Assembly (NCBI GenBank): GCA_022538095.1
Contig: JAKYXN010000027.1
Location: forward strand, 1-64,000
Origin: Puniceicoccaceae bacterium K14
Lineage (GTDB): Bacteria; Verrucomicrobiota; Verrucomicrobiia; Opitutales; Opitutaceae
DNA: 64,000 nt
Direction of reading: 5' to 3'
In this document: piece by piece, positions 16,552-25,854 of the stretch
How the letters are laid out: the number at the start of each line of letters is the position of its first letter
Position numbering within the stretch: the first letter of the stretch is position 1
The notes under the pieces: generated by a model
Database searches by the model: none
The model's input: the letters and a program-made list of their open reading frames with translations, nothing else
Told to the model about the DNA's origin: nothing
Position numbers and translations under genes: made by a program

Positions 16552-17706
16552 ATGAAAACTATCAAAACCATTGCGGCCTCGGCGTTTGTTGCCGGGCTCG
16601 TCCTATCGTCATCGCAGTCACTCGCGGCTGACGAAACCTCAAGCTGGATTGATGCCTACAAGTCCATGGGCAAGCTTTACTCTGACAAAGAGAACAAAAT
16701 TATCCAAGAAGTTAAAGTCTTCGGTCGTGCTCATTACCAATGGAATTACTCTGATGGGGATAGCGCTGGTTCCGATTTTAGCGGAAATGGTGAAGAGTTG
16801 CGTCGCCTCCGTGCCGGAGCGTCGGTTAAATTCCTAGACGGTTTCAAAGCGCTAGGCCGTTTGAATCTAGAGAAGGGTGGCTTCCGCGACACTTCGATAG
16901 GTTACCACAGTTTTGACGAACTCTACGTTGATTATGGAAAGAGCGGTTTTCTTGGTTTCGACAAGGCGTCGATTGGTTACGGCCGTTACAAAGTAGCGTT
17001 TGGCGGAGAAGAGCACGTGTCTTCTAAGCGAATCAAGACCGTTGAGCGAAGCAATATCAACAATCGCTTTGGGAGCCTTCGCCCAACTGGGATTGTTTTG
17101 AAAGGTGAAAAGAATGAAGTTGATTTCGTTGCTGGGATTTACTCAACGGAAGCTGATAGCGAGACTTGGGCGAATTGGGACGGGGGAGTTGCTTTCCAAG
17201 GGAGTACAACGTTTGCGGCGAACGAGGGCGAAATAACTCTAGATTTCATTTACGCAGACGATTCTGCCAATGAAGGTGACGTCTTTGATTTCGATTGGGC
17301 AGCTTCGGCTACTCATACGCGTCAATACAGCGAGTGGAATGTTCTGACGAGCGTAACTATCGGTAAGGATGGCAGTAATGATATATTCGGGTTTGTGGTT
17401 CTCCCATCCTACATGATTACAGAAAAGCTAGAAGCTGCTTTCCGCTATCAATACGGTAATGCTAGCGATACGACAGGTGTGCCAAAGAGCAGCGGCAGCC
17501 GAGGGATTCGTCGCGTGGCCCGCAACGATGGTGTCGGGACTGGATCGGGCGACGAAAACCACACGCTTTACGCTGGTCTGAACTACTATATTGCGGGTGA
17601 CAACCTCAAGGTAATGACTGGAGTCGAATACGAGTCGATTGACGGAGCGTCTGGGAGCGATCTTGACGGTCTTACATTCTGGACTGCGCTTCGTACGTAT
17701 TTCTAA
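16552..17706 (+). CDS. Outer-membrane porin, phosphate-selective OprP/OprO-like
   Basis: Outer-membrane channel probably supplying phosphate or polyphosphate to the PstSCAB system encoded just downstream. A signal peptide (MKTIKTIAASAFVAGLVLSS then QSLAADE) is followed by a lead helix region and antiparallel strands starting at VKVFGRAHYQWNY. LRRLRAGASVKFLDGFKALG and the later IGYGRYKVAFGGEEHVSS match the general OprP/O (PF07396) pattern. The mature protein ends in Tyr-Phe, the usual outer-membrane insertion signal. Length 384 residues, slightly under OprP. An 11-bp-pitch repeat lies upstream. The ion specificity is inferred from gene context, not from identifiable ligand-binding lysines. Confidence 0.88.
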   Translation: MKTIKTIAASAFVAGLVLSSSQSLAADETSSWIDAYKSMGKLYSDKENKIIQEVKVFGRAHYQWNYSDGDSAGSDFSGNGEELRRLRAGASVKFLDGFKALGRLNLEKGGFRDTSIGYHSFDELYVDYGKSGFLGFDKASIGYGRYKVAFGGEEHVSSKRIKTVERSNINNRFGSLRPTGIVLKGEKNEVDFVAGIYSTEADSETWANWDGGVAFQGSTTFAANEGEITLDFIYADDSANEGDVFDFDWAASATHTRQYSEWNVLTSVTIGKDGSNDIFGFVVLPSYMITEKLEAAFRYQYGNASDTTGVPKSSGSRGIRRVARNDGVGTGSGDENHTLYAGLNYYIAGDNLKVMTGVEYESIDGASGSDLDGLTFWTALRTYF

Positions 17707-18105
17707 GTCTATTATCGCATATATTGAGTCTCGGCGAGGGAGAATTGGGGCCGGCTCCTCTGCTCTCTCGCTCCTTAATCATGTTCGTTAACATCGCTCA
17801 TTTTAGGCGAGTTTTGCCTGAATCTTTTAAGGAAAAAGTTAGTTAGTAAGCGGATATTGTAACGGATGTGTTACACGCGCGTTACAATTGGCCTCCCCAG
17901 TTAAATTTTACTCGCTCAGCGATTAGCTGACCGCCAAACCGCGTACATACTAAATTTGTATCAATACCGAAAACACATGAATGGGGATCGATTTACTGAG
18001 GACAGGATGGCTGTAACACTAAAGTGACAGTAAAGGACTTGGCTCAGTAAAATTTATTCAGCACGTTTTAAAACGTCTAATTTTTTAAATTAACACCAAA
18101 TCATT
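17707..18105 (+). promoter_or_regulatory. Porin-pstS intergenic region with two sets of 11-bp-pitch repeats
   Basis: A 399-base region without a gene. An imperfect hairpin (GCGAGGGAG near 17735 with CTCTCTCGC near 17764) could end porin transcription but lacks a T-tract. Hexamers TGTAAC, TGTTAC, CGTTAC begin at 17858, 17869 and 17880 (pitch 11, 11). A second site near the gene has TGTAAC at 18012 and AGTGAC at 18023 (pitch 11), then TAAAAT at 18048-18053 as a -10 candidate, 20 bases after the second unit, the same geometry as upstream of the porin. pstS starts at 18106 with no Shine-Dalgarno. Confidence 0.55.
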
Positions 18106-18933
18106 ATGACAAAACTATCAAAAATCCTAAAGGGAACAGCGCTTTGCGCCATAGCTCTATCAACAAGCGTTTTCGCTGCCGAAAAGATCGTCGTTAAGGG
18201 GTCAGATACTTTGGGAGCTAAGCTCGTTCCTCAGTTGGCGGAAGAGTTCAAGGCCATGAAAGCAAAAGATGGCGTTGAAGTTATTTTCGAGATTGCAGCA
18301 GAAGGATCGTCTACTGGGATCGCAGCTGTGATCGATGGAACAGCAGACATCGGAATGGCGAGCCGTGAAGCTAAAACTACAGAAGTTTCTCGTGGATTGG
18401 TGAAAGGTGTTAAAATGGAGCCAATCACTGTCGCTAAGGATGGGATTGCTATTATCGTAAATGAAGGCAATCCAATGGAAGAGATCTCAGCTCGCGAAGT
18501 TGAAAAGATTTTCACTGGGGCTGTGGTAAGCTGGAGTTCTGTCAATGGCACTTCAGGAGATATTTCAATCTATACGCGCAATACATCGTCTGGAACTTAT
18601 GGCGCGTTCCAAAAGATGGCTATGCGTAATCGTGACTATGCTCCGTCTTCTCAAAAAATGGCTGGCAATGAGCAAATCGCTTCTGAAGTTGGCACTAACG
18701 AAAACGGAATCGGTTATGTTGGCCTTGCTTACTTGGGTACAAAAGGAACAAAGGTTCTTCCAGTTGATGGGGTCACGCCGGAAAAGGCTGATTATAAGTT
18801 CTCACGTCCATTGTACTACTATGTCGATGGAAATAAGGAGCTAAGCTCGATTGCTCAGGAATTCATTGATTTCACATTGAGTGATGCAGGCCAAAAGATC
18901 GTGAAGTCAGTACATTTTATTACAATCAAGTAA
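18106..18933 (+). CDS. pstS: Phosphate ABC transporter substrate-binding protein
   Basis: Periplasmic phosphate-binding protein that delivers Pi to PstCA. The signal peptide is [20 protein letters not shown] plus SVFAAEK. The phosphate-binding loops typical of this PstS group are visible: [10 protein letters not shown] near the mature N-terminus, [20 protein letters not shown], and [15 protein letters not shown] (Ser/Thr/Arg ligands). At 275 residues it is the short PstS class. It is separated from pstC by a hairpin terminator, which would make pstS the most abundant product of the operon. Regulation is probably by the upstream Pho-box-like repeats. Confidence 0.96.
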   Translation: MTKLSKILKGTALCAIALSTSVFAAEKIVVKGSDTLGAKLVPQLAEEFKAMKAKDGVEVIFEIAAEGSSTGIAAVIDGTADIGMASREAKTTEVSRGLVKGVKMEPITVAKDGIAIIVNEGNPMEEISAREVEKIFTGAVVSWSSVNGTSGDISIYTRNTSSGTYGAFQKMAMRNRDYAPSSQKMAGNEQIASEVGTNENGIGYVGLAYLGTKGTKVLPVDGVTPEKADYKFSRPLYYYVDGNKELSSIAQEFIDFTLSDAGQKIVKSVHFITIK

Positions 18934-18959
18934 AAGACATATTCTAGTATTGGAATCAT

Positions 18960-19007
18960 TTCGAGAGCGTTCTTTCTTGAATTAAAGGAGAGCGCTCTCT
19001 TGTTCTA
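18960..19007 (+). terminator. Attenuating hairpin between pstS and pstC
   Basis: GAGAGCG (18963-18969) pairs with CGCTCTC (18993-18999), followed by TTGTTCT. Its place between the binding protein and the permease genes suggests partial termination so that pstS mRNA exceeds that of the permease. Confidence 0.6.
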
Positions 19008-19027
19008 GACCTTGAAATCTTTATACT

Positions 19028-20611
19028 ATGTCTGCACCAAACCGATATGATTTAAGTTCAAAGCAAAAGCGCTTTATGGGCCTGACCAGAGAGAATGCTT
19101 TGAAAGGGCTTTTTGGAGGCAATGCGTTTGTATCTATCTTGGTTTTGGGACTGATCACTCTTTTTCTGTTTAAAGAAGGAGCTGGTTTTTTTGGACAATA
19201 TCGCACAAGCCTAGCTCTTTACAGAAGTGCAGGTCTAGAGTACATTGAAATTGTTCGCGACGAGCAAAACTCGTTTGCGGCACTTACTCAGTATCTCAAT
19301 AAAATTCAGGCTGATCGAAGTAGGGAGTTGACCGAGCAAGGTGTCCCGTTTCGAGAGGTGAAGAAGACTCTTTCGTCATTGGATGACTTTGCGTATGATT
19401 TTGAAGATGCGGGCTATGAGTTGGGCGACTTCGTATATGAGATTACAGAGTTTGCGACCTCAGCTCGCGATCAATACGAGGCGAACGAGGATTATAAGGA
19501 TTTTAAGCAGAATCTCATTGATCAAGGGGATGTTGAGAAAGCGAATGAAGTCATTATCGAAGAAGTCGACTTAGGGCAAATTGTAGCGACTTTAAGAAGC
19601 AGAGAGCCAGAGTTAGCTCAACTGAATCAATCTTTGGCGGCTAAGCTCACAGAGTTACTTCAAGATGTTCCGGTTTTAGAAGACCCTGAGTATCAAAAGA
19701 GGCTGGAAAGATTCAAAGAAGTCACGATTCGGTTCGTGAACGAGTTGCCCACTTTTGACGAACGACTCAAGAAATGGGATTCGGAAAAAAGTGTTAGCTT
19801 GGGTACGGCCTTTACTTCATTTGTTTTCGGCAAGGACTGGGTCACAGGGGGCGCTCTTCAAGATTGGTATGGTTTGATGCCCTTATTAACAGGGTCTCTT
19901 ACTGTTGCTATGATTGCTATGGCAATTGCTACTCCGCTTGGAGTTGGAGCCGCGATTTATATAAACCAGGTTGCGAGGCCTAAAGAACAAGCTTTTGTAA
20001 AGCCTTACATCGAGTTTATCTCCGCGATACCGTCTGTTGTTATTGGCTTTTTTGGAATTGCGATTTTTGGAGAGTTTGTGCGTGAAGTCTCTAATAGCGA
20101 TGCCCTCAATTGGATAAGCTTCTTCCCACTCAGTGAGCGTTTGAATGCATTTACAGCGGGCTGTCTGTTGGCTTTAATGGCGGTACCGACGATTTTTACT
20201 TTGGCGGAAGACTCATTGAACAATGTTCCAAGAGCTTATAAAGAGGCGTCCTTTGCGATGGGAGCTAATCGGATTCAAACAATCGTTCGAATCATCGTAC
20301 CCACAGCTCTTTCTGGAATGATCTCAGCTGTCTTGCTTGGATTTGGGCGAGTGATTGGTGAAACGATGGTTGTTCTCCTTTGTGCAGGAAATCGAATTTC
20401 CATTCCTGATTTTTCAAAAGGAGTGGGGACTGTTTTTGAGCCAGTTCATACGATGACGGGGATTATCGCTCAGGAACTTGGCGAGGTTGAATATGGGAGC
20501 ATTCATTACAGAGCATTATTTATGATAGGCTTGGTCTTGTTTGCTTTGTCATTGTTAATTAATTACGCGGCTCAAAAAATAGTAATGAAGTATCAAATTT
20601 CTAGAGGTTAA
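19028..20611 (+). CDS. pstC: Phosphate ABC transporter permease PstC with large periplasmic insertion
   Basis: Inner-membrane permease subunit of the high-affinity phosphate importer. It has a cytoplasmic N-tail, TM1 at about residues 33-49, then an unusually large, charged, mainly helical region to about residue 278 before the standard PstC core: TM2 from LLTGSLTVAMIAMAIATPLG, the EAA-type loop with SFAMGANRIQTIVRIIVPTA and RVIGETMVVLLCAG. Typical PstC is around 300-330 residues; this one is 527, the difference being the ~220-residue insertion after TM1, which must face the periplasm. The core is intact, so transport function is expected. It is followed by pstA after 5 bases. Confidence 0.95.
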   Translation: MSAPNRYDLSSKQKRFMGLTRENALKGLFGGNAFVSILVLGLITLFLFKEGAGFFGQYRTSLALYRSAGLEYIEIVRDEQNSFAALTQYLNKIQADRSRELTEQGVPFREVKKTLSSLDDFAYDFEDAGYELGDFVYEITEFATSARDQYEANEDYKDFKQNLIDQGDVEKANEVIIEEVDLGQIVATLRSREPELAQLNQSLAAKLTELLQDVPVLEDPEYQKRLERFKEVTIRFVNELPTFDERLKKWDSEKSVSLGTAFTSFVFGKDWVTGGALQDWYGLMPLLTGSLTVAMIAMAIATPLGVGAAIYINQVARPKEQAFVKPYIEFISAIPSVVIGFFGIAIFGEFVREVSNSDALNWISFFPLSERLNAFTAGCLLALMAVPTIFTLAEDSLNNVPRAYKEASFAMGANRIQTIVRIIVPTALSGMISAVLLGFGRVIGETMVVLLCAGNRISIPDFSKGVGTVFEPVHTMTGIIAQELGEVEYGSIHYRALFMIGLVLFALSLLINYAAQKIVMKYQISRG

Positions 20612-20616
20612 AATAA

Positions 20617-21681
20617 ATGGACTCTCAGACATTAGAAAACAATTACACACCGGAAGAGAGTGACCTTTTTGCCAAGCCATCGAAGGCGAAGCGAAATGAG
20701 AAAGTTGCTTTTGCGTTCATGGGTATGGGAACCTACTTTATCGTTTTTTGCGCTTCCATAATCTTCCTCACAATCTTTTACAAGGGAAGCCAAACGGTAT
20801 TCCAGGCATCGTTTCCGTTTATAAATTTCGAATTCTTGACGGAGGCTCCTCAGACGCTGCATGTCTTTGAGCACGAGGGGGAGAAATATGAAATGAGCGA
20901 CAACAATTTCCGTGCGTTTCAGGAAGAAAACAATACTGAGTTGACGACGACAACCTACGCTTATTCTGGCGGTGGTATTTGGCCCTGTATCGTTGGGACT
21001 GTGTTTCTTGTGTTGGGTGCGATGGCCATTGCACTGACTCTTGGGGTTTTGTCGGCGATCTTTTTGAGCGAATACTCGCGGCCCGGAAAGGTTTTAAACA
21101 CGATTCGTTTGTCGATCTTAAACCTGGCAGGGGTGCCTTCTATTGTTTTTGGTATATTTGGCGTTGGATTATTCGTTTTATTTTTGGACTTCGGTGTCTC
21201 GTTGATTGCTGGGTGGTTTACGTTGGCGTTTATGGTTTTGCCGATCGTGATTTCTGCGAGTGAGGAATCATTGCGAGCGATACCGCAAGGACTTCGAGAT
21301 GCATCTCTGGCCTTGGGCGCCAGTAAGTGGACTGCGATCAGAACTAACGTGCTCCCCTATGCTATGCCTGGTATTTTGACTTCTTCAATTATAGGCGTCG
21401 CACGTGTCGCAGGGGAAACGGCTCCGATCATGTTTACCGCAGCTTATGCAAAGCGCGACCAACTTCCTTGGGAAGGATTAGAACATTGGTATGATTTCTT
21501 CTTTCAGGGGGTTATGGCACTTCCTTATCATATTTACGTCGTAAGCGCTAAAATTCCTCAAAATGAATATACGGAACGCATGCAATACGGAACTGCGTTT
21601 GTTTTTCTGGTAATCGTAGCATCAATCGCTTTATTCTCGATTGTTTTGAGAGAGCGGATGCGCAAAAAATATCGCTGGTAA
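20617..21681 (+). CDS. pstA: Phosphate ABC transporter permease PstA
   Basis: Second permease subunit of the Pst importer. TM1 is [16 protein letters not shown] at about residues 39-54, followed by a periplasmic stretch of ~60 residues ([20 protein letters not shown] and onward) larger than in the E. coli protein. The ABC permease core starts at [20 protein letters not shown], with [20 protein letters not shown], the coupling loop [21 protein letters not shown] and [19 protein letters not shown] Shine-Dalgarno-like AGAGG lies 8-12 bases upstream of its ATG, overlapping the end of pstC. Its stop overlaps the pstB start by one base (TAATG), implying translational coupling. Confidence 0.96.
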   Translation: MDSQTLENNYTPEESDLFAKPSKAKRNEKVAFAFMGMGTYFIVFCASIIFLTIFYKGSQTVFQASFPFINFEFLTEAPQTLHVFEHEGEKYEMSDNNFRAFQEENNTELTTTTYAYSGGGIWPCIVGTVFLVLGAMAIALTLGVLSAIFLSEYSRPGKVLNTIRLSILNLAGVPSIVFGIFGVGLFVLFLDFGVSLIAGWFTLAFMVLPIVISASEESLRAIPQGLRDASLALGASKWTAIRTNVLPYAMPGILTSSIIGVARVAGETAPIMFTAAYAKRDQLPWEGLEHWYDFFFQGVMALPYHIYVVSAKIPQNEYTERMQYGTAFVFLVIVASIALFSIVLRERMRKKYRW

Positions 21682-22559
21682 TGGTTAACACAATTTCGGT
21701 CACTGAAAAAACTCAGATAAGTTCGTCCAAGATGGCTAAAACGATAGATACAGAAACGAAGTCTAATGCAGGAGCGGCTGGTTCGAATGCACCCGATAGT
21801 GCGCGGACTCTGATCAAAATTTCCGACTTCGACTTTTTCTATGGTGAAAAACAAGCGCTCTTCAATATCGATATGGATATTAAGGAGAATGAAGTTACGG
21901 CATTTATCGGACCATCTGGGTGCGGTAAGAGCACTTTGCTTCGCTGTATCAATCGAATGAACGATATGATCGATATTGCGCGTATTGGTAAGGGGCAAAT
22001 TGACCTCAATGGCGTTAATATCTATGATCCGAGAGTTGATACTATTCAACTCCGGAAGCGAGTAGGAATGGTCTTTCAAAAATCGAATCCATTTCCTAAA
22101 TCCATCTACGAAAATATTGTATATGGCCTCCGAATACAGGGAGTTAAGAAAAAGTCGGTATTGGATGAGGCGGTTGAGCGTTGTTTAAAGGGAGCTGCTT
22201 TATGGGATGAAGTTAAGGATCGGCTCGACTCCAGTGGTCTTGGTTTGTCCGGTGGTCAGCAGCAACGATTATGCATTGCCCGCTCATTAGCGGTTGAGCC
22301 AGATGTTTTGTTGATGGATGAACCATGTTCTGCGTTAGACCCGATTGCTACGGCCAAGATCGAGGAACTTATCCACGAATTGAAATCTAAATACACAATT
22401 GTGATTGTCACGCACAGCATGCAACAAGCAGCGCGAGTCTCGGATAAAACTGCTTTCTTTTATTTGGGGAAATTGATTGAGATGGGCGAAACCGACCAGA
22501 TTTTTATGAGCCCGAACAATGAGCAGACCGAAGCTTACATCTCGGGAAGATTCGGGTAA
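21681..22559 (+). CDS. pstB: Phosphate ABC transporter ATP-binding protein
   Basis: ATPase of the Pst system, on the cytoplasmic face. The nucleotide-binding domain starts around residue 43 ([20 protein letters not shown]) after a low-complexity, Ser/Thr/Ala-rich N-terminal extension not found in shorter PstB proteins; an internal ATG at codon 18 is an alternative start. Walker A is GPSGCGKST, the Q-loop [12 protein letters not shown] is the PstB-specific form, the signature is [16 protein letters not shown], Walker B is [13 protein letters not shown], and the H-loop is [14 protein letters not shown]. Start codon overlaps pstA stop. phoU follows after 68 bases. Confidence 0.97.
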   Translation: MVNTISVTEKTQISSSKMAKTIDTETKSNAGAAGSNAPDSARTLIKISDFDFFYGEKQALFNIDMDIKENEVTAFIGPSGCGKSTLLRCINRMNDMIDIARIGKGQIDLNGVNIYDPRVDTIQLRKRVGMVFQKSNPFPKSIYENIVYGLRIQGVKKKSVLDEAVERCLKGAALWDEVKDRLDSSGLGLSGGQQQRLCIARSLAVEPDVLLMDEPCSALDPIATAKIEELIHELKSKYTIVIVTHSMQQAARVSDKTAFFYLGKLIEMGETDQIFMSPNNEQTEAYISGRFG

Positions 22560-22627
22560 TAGAAGTTTAGGTGTATTTACGGAAATAGATTGTTTTTAAC
22601 CACTGAATACTTTTTAACTAAAAATCT

Positions 22628-23293
22628 GTGAAGCGCTATTTCCATGAAGAGTTAGAGAATGTACGATCTCATCTGATGTTGATGGGGGAGAAGGCTGTCG
22701 AAAACGTCAATACGACTATGCGAGCTCTCTTGGAGTGCGATATTGACCGAGCAGAGCAAGTTATCAAAGGTGACGATGAAATCGACGAGCTTGAAACTCT
22801 AATCGATGAGGAAGTCGCACGCTATGTTAGTTTAAGATCGCCCGTTGCGAGAGATTTAAGGCTATTGTTTGTTGCCATCAAAGTTAGCCACGATTTGGAG
22901 CGTGTGGGGGATGAGGCGACTAGTATTTGTAAACGAGCTCGCAAGGTATTTGCGAGCAGCGGCGGGAACGTAGACAGTTTAGCAAACATTCCGCGAATGT
23001 GTGAACATGCGATTGGTATGCTACAGGATGCTCTTTTTTGCTTTGTTGAAGAAGAAGAAGAGCGAGCCTACGGAATCATCTTACGCGACAAGCAAGTGGA
23101 TACTTTGAACCGTGAGAATTTCGCATATTACATAGAGGAAATGAAAGCCTCGCCTGATAGTCTTCATGCGTGTACGGAAATGATTTTTATCTCCAAGTCA
23201 TTTGAGCGTATCGCTGACCATGCTAAAAATATCGCTGAGCAAGTTTATTATTTGCTGACAGCGGAATCGCTTAAAGAAGCTTTGCGGGAGTGA
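22628..23293 (+). CDS. phoU: Phosphate-signalling protein PhoU
   Basis: Cytosolic negative regulator linking the Pst transporter to the PhoR/PhoB two-component system and controlling phosphate influx. It is a 221-residue all-helical protein with two PhoU repeats; the metal-binding E/D-x3-D motifs are seen at VIKGDDEIDELETLIDEEVA and again in the second repeat (ILRDKQVDTLNRENFAYY). RDLRLLFVAIKVSHDLERVGDEATSI and SKSFERIADHAKNIAEQVYY are the typical helix endings. It starts with GTG at 22628, without Shine-Dalgarno. It is the last gene of the phosphate block; no phoB/phoR is in this window. Confidence 0.96.
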   Translation: MKRYFHEELENVRSHLMLMGEKAVENVNTTMRALLECDIDRAEQVIKGDDEIDELETLIDEEVARYVSLRSPVARDLRLLFVAIKVSHDLERVGDEATSICKRARKVFASSGGNVDSLANIPRMCEHAIGMLQDALFCFVEEEEERAYGIILRDKQVDTLNRENFAYYIEEMKASPDSLHACTEMIFISKSFERIADHAKNIAEQVYYLLTAESLKEALRE

Positions 23294-23392
23294 TTATGCC
23301 GGCAGCTTGTACGAGAATGAGCGACGAGCAGAGCGGATAAAATTTCCTATTTAAAGTTTTGAGTTATGTAATTGGTCACGTAGGTGTTACTC

Positions 23393-25657
23393 ATGCGTAA
23401 AAACTTAGTTGCCCAATTTTGGCTGTTATTTGTAGGCTTTACCTCGACTGAATTAATTGCTGCTGATTTTGATAAACCTGGTGATTTGCTGGACAGTAGA
23501 ATCGAGTTGGCTAAAGGCGTTTATAAAACAGAAATAGAGGCACGGAGATACGAAAGGAGTATTATTTCCTTCTGGGACAGCCTGAGAGAGTCCGAATCAG
23601 GTTTTTCAATTTTGGAGGACTTTCCGTTTAACAAAATCGAATTGCCTGCGTTTTCGACGCCAGAGAAACTTCCTAATCGAATCTTAGAAAGCGCACACCG
23701 TAGGACTGGTAAGTCTCCGAATTTTATTAGTTTTGAGGCTGCTCTTGGGGCAATTGAAAATTTTGCGCAGAAGGGGTACAAGGTAGAGTTTAGTGAGTGG
23801 TTTTTAATCGATCATATTGCTGATGATTCCGGTAATGCGCAATCGATTGTTAGGTTTGAGATCCATGTAGATGGTCCTGAGCACACATTGTTCAAACGGG
23901 TGTTTAATGGTGAATTAGAAATTGTGTGGCAAGCTGAGGTTAGTGAAAAAGGTATTTATCTTCCAGATACGATTGCTTATAAAACTTTAACGATGAGAAA
24001 GCGTTCGAGTGTACAAAGCTTTGAAAAATCTGTGCTTATCGAAGGCGAAAATAGGGAGTCCGGGTATGGCCTAGTACTTGTTGATGATGTGGACAATGAC
24101 GGCGATTCCGATATTCTTTTTCCACGTTCAAATAAGCTAATGGTTAATAATGGGGACTTTGATTTTCGAGTAGAGCCTTTTTACGAAGTCTTTGTTGAAA
24201 ATTTCCTTCAAGCAAGTGCCTTCGCAGACATTGATTTGGACGGAACGCGAGAGAACATAGTAGCGGACAGTAAGGGAGGGTTATTTGTTTATTATAGAAA
24301 CTCGAAAACGGGAAAATATGATAAAAAGCCTAAGCGTCTGTTTAAAGCGAAGAAGGAATTTCGAGTAGAATCTATAGCTGTAGGTGATTTGAATGGAGAC
24401 ATGTTACCTGACATATTTTTGGCGCAGTCTCGATTATCGCATTTAAATGGGTATTTTCCTGACCCATATTTCAATGCAAACAACGGGCGTCCGAGTTACC
24501 TATTAATTAATAAAGGCGATGGCCGTTTTGAGGAAGAGGCGGCGAAAACAGCTATTAAGGAGCGCAGAAACAGAAATGTTTTTTCAAGCTCAATATTTGA
24601 TTTGAATGCTGACGGACGTATGGACCTTTTGACTGCCAGCCAGTATGCTGGCTTGGATGCGTATTTATCGAATTCGAGCAGCGATTTAGAAATCGCAGAT
24701 TCGGTTTTTGACGAGCCACGCTTGTCTGCTGGGGGGCATGTGCTGAATGATTTTAATGGTGATGGCCATTTGGATCTATTTGTTTCTGGGCGAACGTCAA
24801 ATTCTCTAGATCGTTTGCTTAACCTTGGCTTGAGCCGGGAAGGCGAAGATGAATACAATAAAATGCGAGAAATCATGGCCTCAGGCAACCGTTTGTACTT
24901 TGGCGATGGTACTGGAAGGTTTGCGATGACCGGAGCTAGCGAGGGCATCGCTAGTTCAGGATGGAGCTGGGGTTGTGCCGGAATGGATTTTAACAATGAT
25001 GGGTTCGATGACTTAATGGTAGCGAACGGAAATATTTCAAGAGCGACTGTTGCAAATTATGATTCAGAATTTTGGACCTATGATATTTATGATGGCATGA
25101 CCTCTGATCGGAGAGTACTTGATGTGGTATTTGATTTTTTCGGACCAAAAGTTAAAATATTTCAAGAGGGAATGAGCTGGAATGGGTTTGAGGCAAATCG
25201 CATGTTTTTGAATGTCAAAGGAGAAGAATTTATCGATATTTCTTATTTTATGGGCGTGGCAGATAGCGGAGATGGGCGTGCTTTGATTTCAGAAGATTTT
25301 AATTTGGATGGCCGAGTCGATTTCCTAGTGGTCAGCTTAGATCAAGTTGATCGAACGCAAAAAGTTTCTTTATATGAAAACAAAGTGGCTTCTCGTAATA
25401 ATTGGATAGGGATCCGCCTTAAAGAATCTAAAGGAAAATCGATTATGGGGACCCGAGTTCGTGTGGAGTCGGAATTGGGAGTTTTCGAGAAAGTCTATAC
25501 TCTCGGGAATGTGTATTCAGGCACTGACTCTAGCCAAATGCACTTCGGGATCGGAAGATCTAACTCAGTAAAGAAAATAGATATTGTTTGGCCTGATGGA
25601 GCGACGGAAACACTTGAAGCTCCCGAGATTGGCAAATATCACGTCCTTCAGCCATGA
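23393..25657 (+). CDS. Secreted FG-GAP/VCBS beta-propeller protein with ASPIC/UnbV domain
   Basis: Exported protein of about 754 residues starting at the ATG at 23393 (MRKNLVAQFWLLFVGFTSTE, then cleavage near LIAADF). After a ~200-residue unique N-terminal part there are calcium-binding FG-GAP type repeats: DVDNDGDSDILF, DLNGDMLPDIFL, DLNADGRMDLLT, DFNGDGHLDLFV, DFNNDGFDDLMV and DFNLDGRVDFLV, which should build a beta-propeller. The C-terminus (NWIGIRLKESKGKSIMGTRV to the end) is the ASPIC/UnbV domain, with DIVWPDGATETLEAP as its hallmark. Such proteins are common in Verrucomicrobia, Planctomycetes and Bacteroidetes; the function is unclear, usually surface binding. It follows the Pst operon but probably has its own promoter. 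Confidence 0.9.
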   Translation: MRKNLVAQFWLLFVGFTSTELIAADFDKPGDLLDSRIELAKGVYKTEIEARRYERSIISFWDSLRESESGFSILEDFPFNKIELPAFSTPEKLPNRILESAHRRTGKSPNFISFEAALGAIENFAQKGYKVEFSEWFLIDHIADDSGNAQSIVRFEIHVDGPEHTLFKRVFNGELEIVWQAEVSEKGIYLPDTIAYKTLTMRKRSSVQSFEKSVLIEGENRESGYGLVLVDDVDNDGDSDILFPRSNKLMVNNGDFDFRVEPFYEVFVENFLQASAFADIDLDGTRENIVADSKGGLFVYYRNSKTGKYDKKPKRLFKAKKEFRVESIAVGDLNGDMLPDIFLAQSRLSHLNGYFPDPYFNANNGRPSYLLINKGDGRFEEEAAKTAIKERRNRNVFSSSIFDLNADGRMDLLTASQYAGLDAYLSNSSSDLEIADSVFDEPRLSAGGHVLNDFNGDGHLDLFVSGRTSNSLDRLLNLGLSREGEDEYNKMREIMASGNRLYFGDGTGRFAMTGASEGIASSGWSWGCAGMDFNNDGFDDLMVANGNISRATVANYDSEFWTYDIYDGMTSDRRVLDVVFDFFGPKVKIFQEGMSWNGFEANRMFLNVKGEEFIDISYFMGVADSGDGRALISEDFNLDGRVDFLVVSLDQVDRTQKVSLYENKVASRNNWIGIRLKESKGKSIMGTRVRVESELGVFEKVYTLGNVYSGTDSSQMHFGIGRSNSVKKIDIVWPDGATETLEAPEIGKYHVLQP

Positions 25658-25854
25658 TCTTTGATTCTCTTTGTCTTAGCAAAGGTGGTATTAGTTTGGG
25701 TGCTTCTATTGGCTTGTTTTTGAGGGTTAATTATTAATATTAAGGTAAGGCTCATACGGTTTGAGGCATCACGTGTGTCAATCGCATGTAAAGTGAGCGA
25801 TGGAGTGCTTAGTTGATTAATGCCTGAACTGCGGGTCCGATTAAATGGGGGAGT

